NCBI RefSeq assembly: GCF_016583825.1
Contig: NZ_NRRV01000010.1
Coordinates: forward strand, 1 to 64,000
DNA from: Thiohalocapsa halophila
GTDB lineage: Bacteria; Pseudomonadota; Gammaproteobacteria; Chromatiales; Chromatiaceae
Length of the DNA: 64,000 nt
Direction of reading: 5' to 3'
The translations under genes were made by a program, and so were the position numbers. Under the pieces are notes generated by a model, which saw only the letters and a list, made by a program, of their open reading frames with translations, was not told the DNA's origin and ran no database searches. Shown here piece by piece: positions 35,556-46,259 of the stretch. Each line of letters begins with the position of its first letter. Within the stretch, counting starts at the first letter, position 1.

Positions 35556-36751
35556 TTAGTCGCCGACGCCCGGCGTCAGGAAATGGCCGGCGTTGAACAA
35601 ATGGGTGAGCAAGTCGGCGCAGGGCGCCGCATCCAGCCAGGGCAGTACCGCCTCCGCCGTCAGCGCCGACCGCCGGCAAAGCGCCGCCAAAAAGTCGGCA
35701 TGGCCGGCGGGCAGCGGGTGGCAGTCGCCGTTGGCGAACAGCAGATCCTCGGCGCCGGCGGTCATCGCGCGCAGGAACAGCAGTCGCGACGCGCCGTCGC
35801 GGAGCAGGCGGCCCTCCTCGCGCAGCAGCGCTACGACCTCCGCCCTCGGCCAGGGGGGTCCGGCGGCAGCAGGGCGATGTTCGGCTTCGGCTCCGTCAGG
35901 TAACAGCCCAGCCAGCGGCGGAAAAGACCCTCGTCCGCGCCGGCCAGGATTTGGTCGATGTGCGCGCGCATCGTCCCGGGCAGCGTCATCGGCAGCGCCG
36001 CCGGCTCATCCGGGGGAGCGGCAGACGGCGGGTCGCGCCAGCGCCCGTCACCGGTCAACGCATCCACGGCGTACTGGAGCCAGTCCGCGGCCAGCTCGCG
36101 CCAGGCGGGCGCCCGCAGACCCACGGACCAGGTCATGCAGGGCCCTTCGGCGATGCCCCAGTGCGGCACCCCCGGCGGCAGATAGAGCACGTCGCCCGGG
36201 CCCAGCAGCCAGTCTGCGTCCGGCTGGAAGTGCTTCAGGAGACGCAGATCCAGGTCAGGCACACAGTCGGCGGGCGGGCTCGGGCGGGTGTCGATGCGCC
36301 AGCGCCGCCAACCCTGGACCTGCACCAGGAATACGTCGTATTGATCCAGGTGGGGCCCCACTGAGCCGCCGTCTTCCGCCCAGCTCACCATGATGTCGTC
36401 GAGCCGCCATTCGGGCAGGAAGTCGAAGCAGGCGAGCAGCCCGGCCACCGCCGGCACGTGCTTGTCCACGTCCTGCACCAGGAGCGTCCAGTGGGTCTCG
36501 GGCAGTGCCGCGAAGACGGACTCGTCGAAGGGGCCATGGCTCACCTGCCAGGGCCGCTGTGCACCATGCTCTTGAACGATGCGCGCTTCCACCTCCGGCT
36601 CGCAGGCGAGTCCCGCCAGCTCGTCCGGCTCAATGGGAGAGCCGATGCCGGCGAAGGCGCCGGGGAGCAGCAGCGGGCGCCGTTGCCAGTAGTCCGCCAG
36701 GAAGCGGCTCGCGTCGAGGCCGGCGGGCCAGTGCAGGCGTCGCGGCAGCAT
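35556..36751 (-). pseudogene. ycfD: Ribosomal protein L16 arginine hydroxylase-like (YcfD) with frameshift
   Basis: A JmjC/cupin 2-oxoglutarate oxygenase of the YcfD/RoxA type, which hydroxylates ribosomal protein L16. The N-terminal frame (36751 to 35831) is intact and holds the iron triad GPHLDQYD (H134, D136) and VPHWG (H197). At residue about 296 a run of six G (35853-35858; six C on the coding strand) shifts the frame and a stop follows ten codons later at 35831. Adding one base restores a C-terminal winged-helix domain through to 35556 (WPRAEVVALLREEGRLLRDG and onward). It is 2 bases downstream of the EamA gene. It could be a real mutation, phase variation or a sequencing error. Confidence 0.85.
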
Positions 36752-36753
36752 GG

Positions 36754-37686
36754 TCAGCGCCTCGGCTCAGCTGCCGCCCTTGACGGCGCCGGCGGCTCGG
36801 CGCCCAGAGGTCGGGCCGGGCGCCGGGTGGCCTGGGCGGCGAGCACGGCGGCGGCGGCGATGAGCAGCGTACCCGTGATGGTGGCCAGCGTCAGCGGCTC
36901 GTCCCAGAGCAGCCAGCCGTAGGCGGCGCCGAAGACCACGGCCGAATAGCCGAACACGCCCATGCGCGAGGCCGGTGCCAGGGACAACCCCCGGGTTAGT
37001 GCCAGCTGCCCCAGGGTCGCCGCGACAGCGATGCCGACCAGGCCCGCCGCCGCCGGCAGCGATGGCGTCTGCCAGCTCCAGCTGAGCGGCACCGCGGAGA
37101 TGCCCGTGGCGATGAGCGCGAAATAGAAAACGATCCGCGTCGGCGGCTCGCTGCGGGACAGACGGCGCACCGTGACCTTGGCCAGCGCCGCCAGGACACC
37201 CCCCATGAGGCCGATCAGTGCCACCGGCGAGACGCTGAAGCCGCCGGCGGCGAAGCTCGGGTCCAGGATCACGGCCACACCGGCAAAACCGATGCCGAGC
37301 GCCACCGCCAGCACCGGCGTCACCCGCTCGTGCAGCCAGAGCACGGCGATGACCGGCATGAAAATGGGCGCCGTCAGCTTCAGCAGCATGGCCTCCGCGA
37401 GCGGCATGGCGGCGATGGCGTAGAAAAAGCAGTACATGGCGGCAACACCAGCCCCCGCCCGCAGCAGATGCAGGCCCGGCACCGCGGTTGTCAGATTGCC
37501 CACACCGCGGCGCGCGAGCCAGGGCAGGAGCAGCGCCAGCCCCAGAACATTGCGGGCAAAGACGATCATGGTGTTGTCCAGCTCCGCGGACACCAGCCGG
37601 ATACCGACGCCCATGCTCGCGAAGCACAGCTCGCCGAGGACGATGAAGGCCGCACCACGCATCAGGGATTGGGCTCGGTAAGGCAT
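36754..37686 (-). CDS. EamA/DMT family transporter
   Basis: A 310-aa inner-membrane protein with about ten membrane helices in two EamA repeats: GAAFIVLGELCFASMGVG to the fifth helix, and LIGLMGGVLAALAKVTVRR onward. Typical EamA segments are PLAEAMLLKLTAPIFMPVIA and LSLAPASRMGVFGYSAVVFG. The substrate is unknown; such proteins export metabolites or amino acids. The ATG at 37686 is preferred to an upstream start at 37734. Its TGA is two bases before the ycfD start. Confidence 0.87.
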   Translation of the reverse strand: MPYRAQSLMRGAAFIVLGELCFASMGVGIRLVSAELDNTMIVFARNVLGLALLLPWLARRGVGNLTTAVPGLHLLRAGAGVAAMYCFFYAIAAMPLAEAMLLKLTAPIFMPVIAVLWLHERVTPVLAVALGIGFAGVAVILDPSFAAGGFSVSPVALIGLMGGVLAALAKVTVRRLSRSEPPTRIVFYFALIATGISAVPLSWSWQTPSLPAAAGLVGIAVAATLGQLALTRGLSLAPASRMGVFGYSAVVFGAAYGWLLWDEPLTLATITGTLLIAAAAVLAAQATRRPARPLGAEPPAPSRAAAEPRR

Positions 37687-38012
37687 AGCAGCAGTAAAAG
37701 CCAAGGCTTTGTAGCGAAACAGCAACAGTTGCAAGGCGCGCAGGCATCATGGAAACGGCAGAAAGCCTAGGGTGCTAAATGGCTTACAGGAAAGACCCGA
37801 GCGCCTTGATGCAAGAAAACCGAAAAGTTGGAAAAAGTTGCGCGAATGCCGCTAACATTCGCTACACTAATGGAGCCGATCCCTGTACTTGCGCCCGGTG
37901 TGCGCGCCGCTGCAAGCACGCCTGTCAGCGGACGACGCGATGCAACAGGGGCCCTTGCAGCAGTACTCGCCACTGCCTATTTTGTCATCACGCAACATTT
38001 CGGGAGTCTAAG
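37687..38012. promoter_or_regulatory. Promoter region and leader of the OmpA-like gene
   Basis: This 326-base gap between divergent genes is more AT-rich than its surroundings. TTGGAA at 37828-37833 with TAACAT at 37853-37858, or TTGCGC at 37838-37843 with TACACT at 37863-37868, both at 19-base spacing, are candidate sigma-70 promoters toward the OmpA-like gene. That leaves a leader of about 150 bases. GGGAG ahead of the 38013 ATG is the ribosome-binding site. Confidence 0.4.
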
Positions 38013-38618
38013 ATGCGACATCTCACCACCCTGCGGACCCTGGCGCTGGCATTGCCGGCGGCAGCTGCGCTTAGCTTCAACGCCGTCGCCCAGGAGCCGG
38101 ACGAGACCTATTGGTACGCCTCCGGCGATCCCACCGTGCCGGAAGGCCAGCTCTGGGCCACCAGCTACGGCGAGTGCTGGCAGTCCGCCGCACCCGACGG
38201 CCCCACCAACCTGCCGCCTTGTCAGGTGGCGGAGGTCCGGGACCCGCTGGTGCTGCGCCTGCAGTTCGCGCTCGACCGCTATGGCCTGGACGACATCCTG
38301 AACCCCAGCGCCCTCGCCAGGCTGGATGAGTATATCCAGGACCTCAAGGAAACCCCGCGTGACGAGCGCCTGGTCATCGGCGGCTTCACCGACAAGCTCG
38401 GCAGCTGGGAGCACAACCTGACCCTCAGCGAGAACCGCGCAAACACCATCCGCAACTACATGATCGATCAGGGCATCCCGCCGAGCGACATCGCCCGCGT
38501 CACCGGCTTCTCCTGGGACGTGCCCACCGAGTACAAAATCGGCGACCTGGGCCCGCTGGAGAACAACCCGCTGCGCCGCCGTGTCGTGGTGCGTGAGGTC
38601 CTGCCGGAAAACATGTAA
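38013..38618 (+). CDS. OmpA family protein
   Basis: A 201-aa exported protein with a signal peptide (LRTLALALPAAAALSFNAVA). The C-terminal OmpA-like peptidoglycan-binding domain reads LVIGGFTDKLGSWEHNLTLS, ENRANTIRNYMIDQGI and NNPLRRRVVV. The N-terminal mature part (ETYWYASGDPTVPEGQLW, YGECWQSAAPDGPTNLPPC) has two cysteines that could form a disulfide, and no membrane-barrel region. It probably sits in the periplasm bound to peptidoglycan. A strong terminator follows it. Confidence 0.88.
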   Translation: MRHLTTLRTLALALPAAAALSFNAVAQEPDETYWYASGDPTVPEGQLWATSYGECWQSAAPDGPTNLPPCQVAEVRDPLVLRLQFALDRYGLDDILNPSALARLDEYIQDLKETPRDERLVIGGFTDKLGSWEHNLTLSENRANTIRNYMIDQGIPPSDIARVTGFSWDVPTEYKIGDLGPLENNPLRRRVVVREVLPENM

Positions 38619-38668
38619 GCCGTCCGCGGCCGGCGCATTCAACGCCGCCGGGCTGCTGGTCGATACAA

Positions 38669-38699
38669 GCCCGCTGCGCGCCGCGCAGCGGGCTTTTTT
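38669..38699 (+). terminator. Rho-independent terminator after the OmpA-like gene
   Basis: A perfect 11-bp stem, GCCCGCTGCGC at 38669-38679 and GCGCAGCGGGC at 38683-38693, with a three-base loop and six T residues directly after (38694-38699). It lies 50 bases downstream of the stop at 38618, in the right orientation for that gene. Confidence 0.95.
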
Positions 38700-39322
38700 G
38701 CCCCTTGGGGCGCCGAGCTCCACTCGGCAACGCAACCCCTGCTCTGCCGACAGCGGACACAGCCCCCTGGGGGCGCCGAGTTCCACTCGGCAACGCGCAG
38801 CCCAGCCCAACGAGCCTGTTTTGCCGTCAACGCAGCCGGCGACCACCCCATGCACCCCCGAGGCCGGGGTCCCCAGGTTCAAGCCTGAAAGAGCAGTGGC
38901 TGAGTGCATCCTGCCGACCTGAAAGCGGGACCGGAACCCAGCCTTCCCGACGGCGCTCGGCTGACTGGGACCGCCGGCTTTCCAGCCGGCTCGGCGCCGC
39001 CGCGGCTCGATGCCGCGTCGGCGCCGTCCGGGCTGACACGCGGCCACAAGTCCAGTCCCCCGCCCAGCGGCACGGGCAATCGGCCTGCTCCAGCGCCGCA
39101 GATCGCGCGCCGGGGCATCGAGCCCCCGGCGCGCGAAGCCGGCTGAAAGCCGGCGCTCCCAGCCCGTGCCGGCTCGCTGCTGCCAGCCGCGTCTGCATGG
39201 ATTGTCAGTGCAATTGCCGATCAATGCATTGCTTCGCTCCTGCCGAGGCTCTGCCTCGGCACGTCTCTGCGCGGCTCTGCCGCCCCGGGTGTGTGCCCGC
39301 GCCCTTGCGCGGGCCCGTCGGC
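38700..39322. repeat. Non-coding stretch with dispersed palindromic repeats
   Basis: About 620 bases with no supported gene. Two 27-base direct repeats (38707-38733 and 38770-38796) differ at one position; each holds the small hairpin GCCGAG-CTCGGC. Further on are two inverted-repeat elements, GCCGGCT-TTCC-AGCCGGC at 38973-38990 and GCCGGCT-GAA-AGCCGGC at 39138-39154. The area behaves like a collection of intergenic repeat elements downstream of the terminator and of purB. Confidence 0.7.
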
Positions 39323-40771
<1,449 letters not shown>

Positions 40772-40950
40772 TCACGGCAGCCAGGCATCGAGATTGCGCC
40801 CGATCAGCCGCGGCAGCTGTCTACCGGCGCCGGAGTATCTCATCGTGGCGCCGAGCCTGGGCTCCGGCCAGAAACCCGTCCAAGCCGATCACCGTCGGCA
40901 CCAGGCGCCCGCTCGGCCCCGTGCGCATCAGGACAATCTGCCGGTTGTGC

Positions 40951-41938
40951 TCATGCGCCGCGTGCTGGTCGCGCTTCGGATCGATGGGGCCACCGCCCCG
41001 GGCGCGGATGGCGCGCGCCAGCGCCGGCGAGGATCAGCAGCGCCAGCCCCTGGGTGCGGGCGGTGGTGTAATCGCCGAAAAAGGCCTTGATGTCGCGCTC
41101 CAGGCCGGGTTCCAGATGCTTGTAGGGCTTGCGCCGGCCGAACTGGTCCAGGGCGAAATAGACCAAGAGATCATCGCGCCGCGCCTCGGCCGAGCGCTCC
41201 AGGGTGGCCCTGATTGGCCAGCATCACCGACACCACCAGCAGCCCGCGGGCCAGCGACCAGGCCCGGGTCAGGGCCTCCAGGGGCTCGTCGACGTTCTCG
41301 ATGACGTTGATGACGAGGCCGAGGTTGACGATATCCGCCCCGACCACTGGCTCATGTCGTTGCCCAGGGGCAGGAGCGCATGGTCCACGACGCGATAGCC
41401 GCGCTCGCGCACCAGCTGCTCCCACTGGCGCTTGTACCCAATGCGCCGCGGGTCATCGAACAACCCCGCCGACTCGCAGGCCGCCGTCAGCGCCGCCCAA
41501 GGCCTCCCGGCGCGGGTCATCCGCCGGCAGCGGGAGCTCCTTGCGGTGCAGGATGGGCGGATTCAGTGAATCCGCATAGGTGCGAAAGCCCAGGGTGCCG
41601 GCCGCCAGGTCCACCCGCCAACTCTGCGCAAGCGCTGGGAAGGGCTCATCGACGAAGCCCGGATAATGCAGCAGCGCCAGCTCCGCACCATCCGCATCGA
41701 TACGCACCAGGTTGAAGTGCTCGCCCCGGCTGACGCCGGCGAGTTGCTCCGCCGCGGCAAGCTGCTCCGCAAGGGCGCCGTCGACGTCTCCGCCCGGCCC
41801 GGTGCGGAGCGTGTCGACATGGACATAGCGCTTACGCCCCACGGTCTTGCCGACGGCGCTCGGAGTCTGGTTATCGAGCCGGAGTTGCACGAGTCTGGCC
41901 GTTCTCGTCGTCTGGTGTCGCAGGTCGCGGCCTGCCAC
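40951..41938 (-). pseudogene. Degraded copy of DNA-phosphorothioation-associated methyltransferase
   Basis: Pieces of one protein in several frames, related to the better copy at 44133-45365. From 41938 it reads VGRKRYVHVDTLRTGPGGDV through HYPGFVDEPFPALAQSWRVD, then shifts frame near 41500 (AALTAACESAGLFDD, GYKRQWEQLVRERGYRVVDH). An internal segment of about 260 bases, including the SAM-binding part, is missing near 41353. The frame resumes with VVGADIVNLGLVINVIENVD, and after another shift reads FALDQFGRRKPYKHLEPGLE. At least two frameshifts plus the deletion make it non-functional. Downstream at 40838-40990 another minus-strand reading ends LVPTVIGLDGFLAGAQ and is of unknown origin. Confidence 0.8.
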
Positions 41939-41984
41939 GGGGTGAGGTGGCGCGCGCCGATAGCGATGATGCCTTTGGACCGAC

Positions 41985-42347
41985 CTATGTTTCTTTGTTC
42001 GACCCGCCCGCAGCTGTATCGATACCGACCCGTGAGCAAACCCCGCGCACCACTCGATCTGCGAACACGTCGCTTACAGACCCAAAAACCTTGCTTACTA
42101 GAAAAGCATTCAAGGTAATCACCCTATCGGTACGCACCCAACTCGTTGCGGGAAGCGCGCCGCTGCTGATGTCCTGATCCCGGATGGCGATGGCGTTGGT
42201 ATGGTGCGGCCGCGACGTCACCGCGACCGCCAGGAAGTCGCCGTAGCCGTCGGGATCGGCCAACACCAGCACTGGTCGACGCTTTTCTGACGACAGGTCA
42301 GTGAATGGAAACGGCACAAGGACCAAATCACCGCGCCTATAGGTCAT
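41985..42347 (-). CDS. PemK/MazF family toxin
   Basis: A 120-aa toxin of the PemK/MazF endoribonuclease type: RRGDLVLVPFPFTDLSSEKR at the start, RPVLVLADPDGYGDFLAVAV next, then SWVRTDRVITLNAFLVSKVF. MazF-type toxins cut mRNA and arrest growth. The ATG at 42347 has GAGG six bases upstream and overlaps the end of the antitoxin by 11 bases, as expected for a coupled pair. An upstream ATG at 42359 is possible. Confidence 0.85.
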   Translation of the reverse strand: MTYRRGDLVLVPFPFTDLSSEKRRPVLVLADPDGYGDFLAVAVTSRPHHTNAIAIRDQDISSGALPATSWVRTDRVITLNAFLVSKVFGSVSDVFADRVVRGVCSRVGIDTAAGGSNKET

Positions 42348-42531
42348 TCCAAACCTCATCTTCCGAGTTATCCCAGACGGCAGCGAGCGATGCCGCTTGG
42401 GCGGCCATCAGGTCCTGCCATTCCGCTCGCTCGGTCTTTTCCTTGAGATAACCGATAAAGACTAACACCTCACGCGCCTGGCTCTCAGGGAGTGTCTTGA
42501 TCTGCTCGTATGCCAACTCTGCAACGCTCAT
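42337..42531 (-). CDS. DUF2281-type antitoxin of the PemK/MazF toxin
   Basis: A 64-aa protein: MSVAELAYEQIKTLPESQAR, then EVLVFIGYLKEKTE and a tail WQDLMAAQAASLAAVWDNSE. The N-terminus matches DUF2281 antitoxins, and the acidic, disordered C-terminus is the part that normally wraps the toxin. GGAGG lies eight bases before the ATG at 42531. The toxin gene begins inside its end. Confidence 0.8.
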   Translation of the reverse strand: MSVAELAYEQIKTLPESQAREVLVFIGYLKEKTERAEWQDLMAAQAASLAAVWDNSEDEVWNDL

Positions 42532-42562
42532 GGGCAGGCCTCCACGGCTTGGCTCTAAGAAA

Positions 42563-44317
42563 CTACCGGGCAACAGCGTCCGCGTCCATGCAAACAGTCG
42601 CCTCTTGGCTCCGAAGAATTGCGAAGATATCAGCCCTTCGGACCAACTCTTGCAATCGGTTCAGCAGTTGCCCGCGCAGCTCCGGCGACAGCCGCGCGAT
42701 CCGTTCCAGAAGATCGTCCAGGCTCAGCTCGTCCAGGCGGGCCGTCAACCCGGCGGCAACGGTACGCTGCCAGGATGTCTCATCGGGCGCAAGCAGACAT
42801 GGCGGGTTCTCCAAGGTCTTGAGCAGGGCCTCGGTACTGGCGCGGTCCAGCGCCGCCGGTTGCTGGGCGGGGGCGAGTTGCGCCCTCCAGGCCGCAACTT
42901 TGGCCGCTCGCCCTTGCTCCGCCAGCGTGGCCTGCCGTTGGCGCAGCGCCGCGAGCTGTCGGGCAACGACACTGGCGTCGGCATCGGCAAGGTAGCCCGG
43001 CGCATTCGCCAGCTCCTGCACCAGTGCATCGCACCGTGCCTGGTCCATCTGTGCGATGGCGTCATCGTCCAGCAACCGGGGCCGCAACCAATCCGTGGAG
43101 CGGCGTCGGGCACCTTCCACCTGCTCGGCCGCCAATGCCCGGTAGATGGTCTCCAGATCCCACTGCATCGGCGGTTCGATGTCCATCTGCTCCAGCCAGA
43201 CTTGAAGGTCCCCGAGCTGATGGGTGAGCTGGTCGGTCAGCAGCTCGGATAGGCGCTCCACGCTGACGGCTCCTGCGTCCCAGGCCACCATGTCGGCCTT
43301 GATCCGGTCGATGAGCTTGGCCAGATCATTGATCTGCTCCTCGTCTCGACGGCCGACAAAAAGCAGGCGTACTCGCTCCACTTCGGCGCGGGCCTCGGCA
43401 AGCATCTCGGCGTTGAGGATGCGCAGATCGTCGAGCGCCGTCAGGGCCGCATTGCGCTCGTCGACGGACTGCTTCAGCACACCCTGGCGGGTCGAGATCG
43501 TGCTGCGGTGTGCGTGCTTCTCGGCATCGGATAGGACCGTCGCGGGGATCGTCCCGAGAACCTCCAGCAGCTCGTCGCCCTGCTTGATCTCGTCAGTCAG
43601 ATCTTGGCCCGGGGTTGATGCGCCCGGAGTCGGCTGGCGCGGATAATCCTGACAGCGCGCTAGCGTGTCCTGCCACTCAGCGCGAAGCTCTATCGAGTGG
43701 ATGACCCGTTGTCCTTGCGTTAAATGCCTATTCGCCTCCGCGAGATACCCCAGATCCTTCAGCCAACCTACTTCGCTCTGCATGGTTTCGCGAAAGGCGG
43801 CGATCTGTTGGGCGGCACCGCAATGCTGCGTCAAGGTGAAGCGCTGGATGCCGGGCTCAATCACCTCGCGTGCGAACTCGATGATTTGCTCGCACTCGTC
43901 CATCATCGCCCGTGGCCAGGCACCGCTCTTGGACATCGCCTGCTGCCGGTGCAGGGCGGCGGCCCCGTAACGCAGCGCGTGGTGCACGCTCTCTCGCCGA
44001 ACAGCCTCCTCGACCTCGTCGAACCATTTCTTGATTTCGCGTTGCGTCTCGAACAGCCGCCTGGCGGCCTGATCGACCTCGGATGACAGGCGCTGGTAAT
44101 CCACCGCCAAGCTCGGCGGCACCGGCTCGCGCTCACGCCACTGCTTGGCCTCCTTCGCCAGCTTGACCTGCTCCTGCAGAGACTCGGTGACGGACCATTG
44201 ATCGATGAACGCCCGCCAACGCGTCTCGGAAGAAGATCCGCTTTGCGCTCTGGCGCAGGCGATCCGACGGCGGCGCGTCGAAGCCCGCCACCGGGAAGCG
44301 GCGATCGCGCAGGGCAT
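42563..44317 (-). pseudogene. Headless coiled-coil protein (C-terminal part of a larger protein)
   Basis: A long frame of 584 codons, of which roughly the last 550 look genuine: WRAFIDQWSVTESLQEQVKL onward, then mostly long charged helices and coiled coils (LFETQREIKKWFDEVEEAVR, LLTDQLTHQLGDLQVWLEQM). No enzymatic motif is visible. The frame has no proper N-terminus: its first ATG lies inside the methyltransferase gene, and its reading begins around 44225 in a different frame from that gene. I infer the 3' part of a large coiled-coil protein joined to the methyltransferase by deletion or frameshift. It could still be translated by coupling. I do not recognise the family. Confidence 0.6.
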
Positions 44318-45365
44318 TGCTCACCGTCTGCTTCAGCGCCTCGCGGAAGCGCTCGCCGCGGGGGTCGTTCTGATTGGCCAGCATCACCGACACCACCAGC
44401 AGCCCGCGGGCCAGCGACCAGGCCCGGGTCAGGGCCTCCAGGCGCTCGCGGAAGTCCTCGATGACGTTGATGACGAAGCCCAGGTTGACGATGTCCGCCC
44501 CGACCACCGGCTCATCGGGCGCGAAGTACGGGTCCCAACCCCGGGCATCGATGCCGTTCTCCCGCAAGCCCCGCAGATCGTCGCCGCGCCCGCAGCCGTA
44601 GTCGAACAGGCTGAGCGAGCCATCAAGCAGGCCGTTGCGGGCCAGGCTTTGGACTGGTGCTGAGAAGCCGTAGCGGCTCAATGCCGTGCGATGCCGCGCC
44701 GCCGACCAGCCCGTCGGCCCAGCCAGTGGTCCGGCGGACAGACCTTGCGCCGCGTCCTCGACCCCGTCCGCTCCGTCGTCGTTGCCGATGGGCACGAGCG
44801 CATGATCCACCACCCGATAGCCGCGCTCGCGCACCAGCTGCTCCCACTGGCGCTTGTACCCGATGCGCCGCGGGTCATCGAACAAGCCCACCGACTCGCA
44901 GGCCGCCGTCAGCGCCGCCCAGGCTTCCCGGCGCGGATCATCCGCCGGCAGCAGCAGCTCCTTGCGGTGCAGGATCGGCGGGTTCAACGAGTCCGCGTAG
45001 GTGCGGAAGTCCGCGGTGCCCGCTTCCAGATCCACCCGCCAGCTCGCGGCCAGCGAGGGAAACGGTTCCGTCGAGAACCCGGGGTAATGCAGCAACGCCA
45101 TCTCGTTGCCGCTCGCGTCCACCCGCACCAGATTGAAGTGCTCGCCCCGGCGGACCTGGGCGATCTCCTCCGCGGCCGCCAGTGATGCGAGCAAGGCCGA
45201 GGCGTCCGGGCCGTCCGCCGGCTCCGGGAGTGCATCGACGTGCAGGTAGCGTTTGTTGCCGGCGCGCTTGCCGATGCCCGACGAGGCTTGCTTGTTCAGT
45301 TGCAATAATGCACCTACACTATCGGCATGGGCGGAATCGACAGGCTCCAAGATGGTTGACCCCAA
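44133..45365 (-). pseudogene. Putative DNA-phosphorothioation-associated methyltransferase, C-terminally replaced
   Basis: A 410-codon frame matching the Dnd-associated putative methyltransferase family. RYLHVDALPEP, HFNLVRVDASGNEMALLHYP and SLNPPILHRKELLLPADDPR form the N-terminal domain. LSLFDYGCGRGDDLRGLREN is the SAM-binding motif, followed by VVGADIVNLGFVINVIEDFR and SLARGLLVVSVMLANQ. The domain that follows in the degraded copy (ALDQFGRRKPYKHLE) is missing; instead the frame runs into unrelated sequence and stops at 44133. The start is uncertain: TTG at 45365 or TTG at 45305. No dndA-E genes are in the window. Confidence 0.72.
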
Positions 45366-45681
45366 ACATTACACCTACCGCGTCATCTGGTCGGAAGAAG
45401 ACCAGGAGTTCGTCGGTCTGTGCGCAGAATTCCCCAGTCTCTCCCACCTCGATGAGGGCCAAGCCGAGGCGTTGTCCGGCATCACCCAACTGGTGGCCGA
45501 CATCGTCACCGATATGCAGGCCAGCGGAGAAGCGCCACCTCAGCCCATCGCGGACCGCGAGTACTCCGGCCGCTTCCAGGTGCGCATCACGCCGGAGCTC
45601 CACCGCCGACTGGCCATCCGGGCCGCCGAGGCCAATGTCAGCCTCAACCGCATCGTGAGTGATCAGTTGGCGAAGCCGTGA
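45352..45681 (+). CDS. HicB family antitoxin (orphan)
   Basis: A 109-aa protein with the HicB fold: YRVIWSEEDQEFVGLCAEFP, LSHLDEGQAEALSGITQLVA, and a C-terminal ribbon-helix-helix (FQVRITPELHRRLAIRAAEA, NVSLNRIVSDQLA). HicB normally neutralises the HicA mRNA interferase encoded next to it. No hicA is adjacent here; a broken hicA-like fragment is 13 kb away at 58797. It is divergent from the methyltransferase copy and may autoregulate that intergenic region. Confidence 0.82.
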   Translation: MVDPKHYTYRVIWSEEDQEFVGLCAEFPSLSHLDEGQAEALSGITQLVADIVTDMQASGEAPPQPIADREYSGRFQVRITPELHRRLAIRAAEANVSLNRIVSDQLAKP

Positions 45682-45860
45682 GTGCGTCTGCCTGCCAGGA
45701 GCGCGAGCGGTCGTTCTGAACCTGGCGACCTTGAGAAGGCCGGCTCCCTCGCGCGAGGTTCCTTTCCCGTCAAGCACGGCATGTTTCCGTCGGGCATATG
45801 GCGTGCGATCCGGTTATCTTGTGGTCCTCAGCTGAACGTTGCCCGGAATCCGTCAACGGC

Positions 45861-46259
45861 ATGACCAACGAAGCCCGCCCGGCCTGTGTATTCTGCGCCG
45901 TCCCGAAGGACCGCATCGTCGCCGAGACCGATCGGGTCATCACCATCGAAGACGGGTTCCCGGTCTCACCGGGGCACACGCTGATCATCCCGAAGCGCCA
46001 TATCGCGAGCCCCTTCGAGGCGACCGAAGCCGAGATGGCCGACATCTGGCTGGCGATCCGCCTTGCCGCGGAGCGGCTGCGCGCTGAGCATCATCCGGCC
46101 GGCTTCAACATCGGCGTCAACGACGGCGCCGCGGCAGGCCAGACCGTCATGCACCTGCACTGGCATGTGATTCCGCGCTACCAGGGCGACCAGCCCGATC
46201 CCCGGGGCGGCATCCGCCGCATCTTCCCGGCGCTGGCCGACTACTGGAGCCCGCGTTGA
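45861..46259 (+). CDS. HIT family nucleotide hydrolase
   Basis: A 132-aa histidine-triad protein. CVFCAVPKDRIVAETD starts the fold, FPVSPGHTLIIPKRHI is the middle strand, and HLHWHVIPRY is the catalytic H-x-H-x-H triad. HIT proteins hydrolyse nucleoside phosphoramidates or dinucleoside polyphosphates. Its TGA overlaps the ATG of the nuclease-helicase gene by one base (TGATG at 46257-46261), so the pair is made together. This suggests that the HIT protein works with, or processes a nucleotide for, the helicase. Confidence 0.88.
   Translation: MTNEARPACVFCAVPKDRIVAETDRVITIEDGFPVSPGHTLIIPKRHIASPFEATEAEMADIWLAIRLAAERLRAEHHPAGFNIGVNDGAAAGQTVMHLHWHVIPRYQGDQPDPRGGIRRIFPALADYWSPR

Noticed and set aside
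38700-39322. CRISPR-like array in the repeat-rich stretch after the OmpA-like gene
   Set aside because: Only two 27-base copies with a 36-base interval and no cas genes; the other elements are palindromes of different type.
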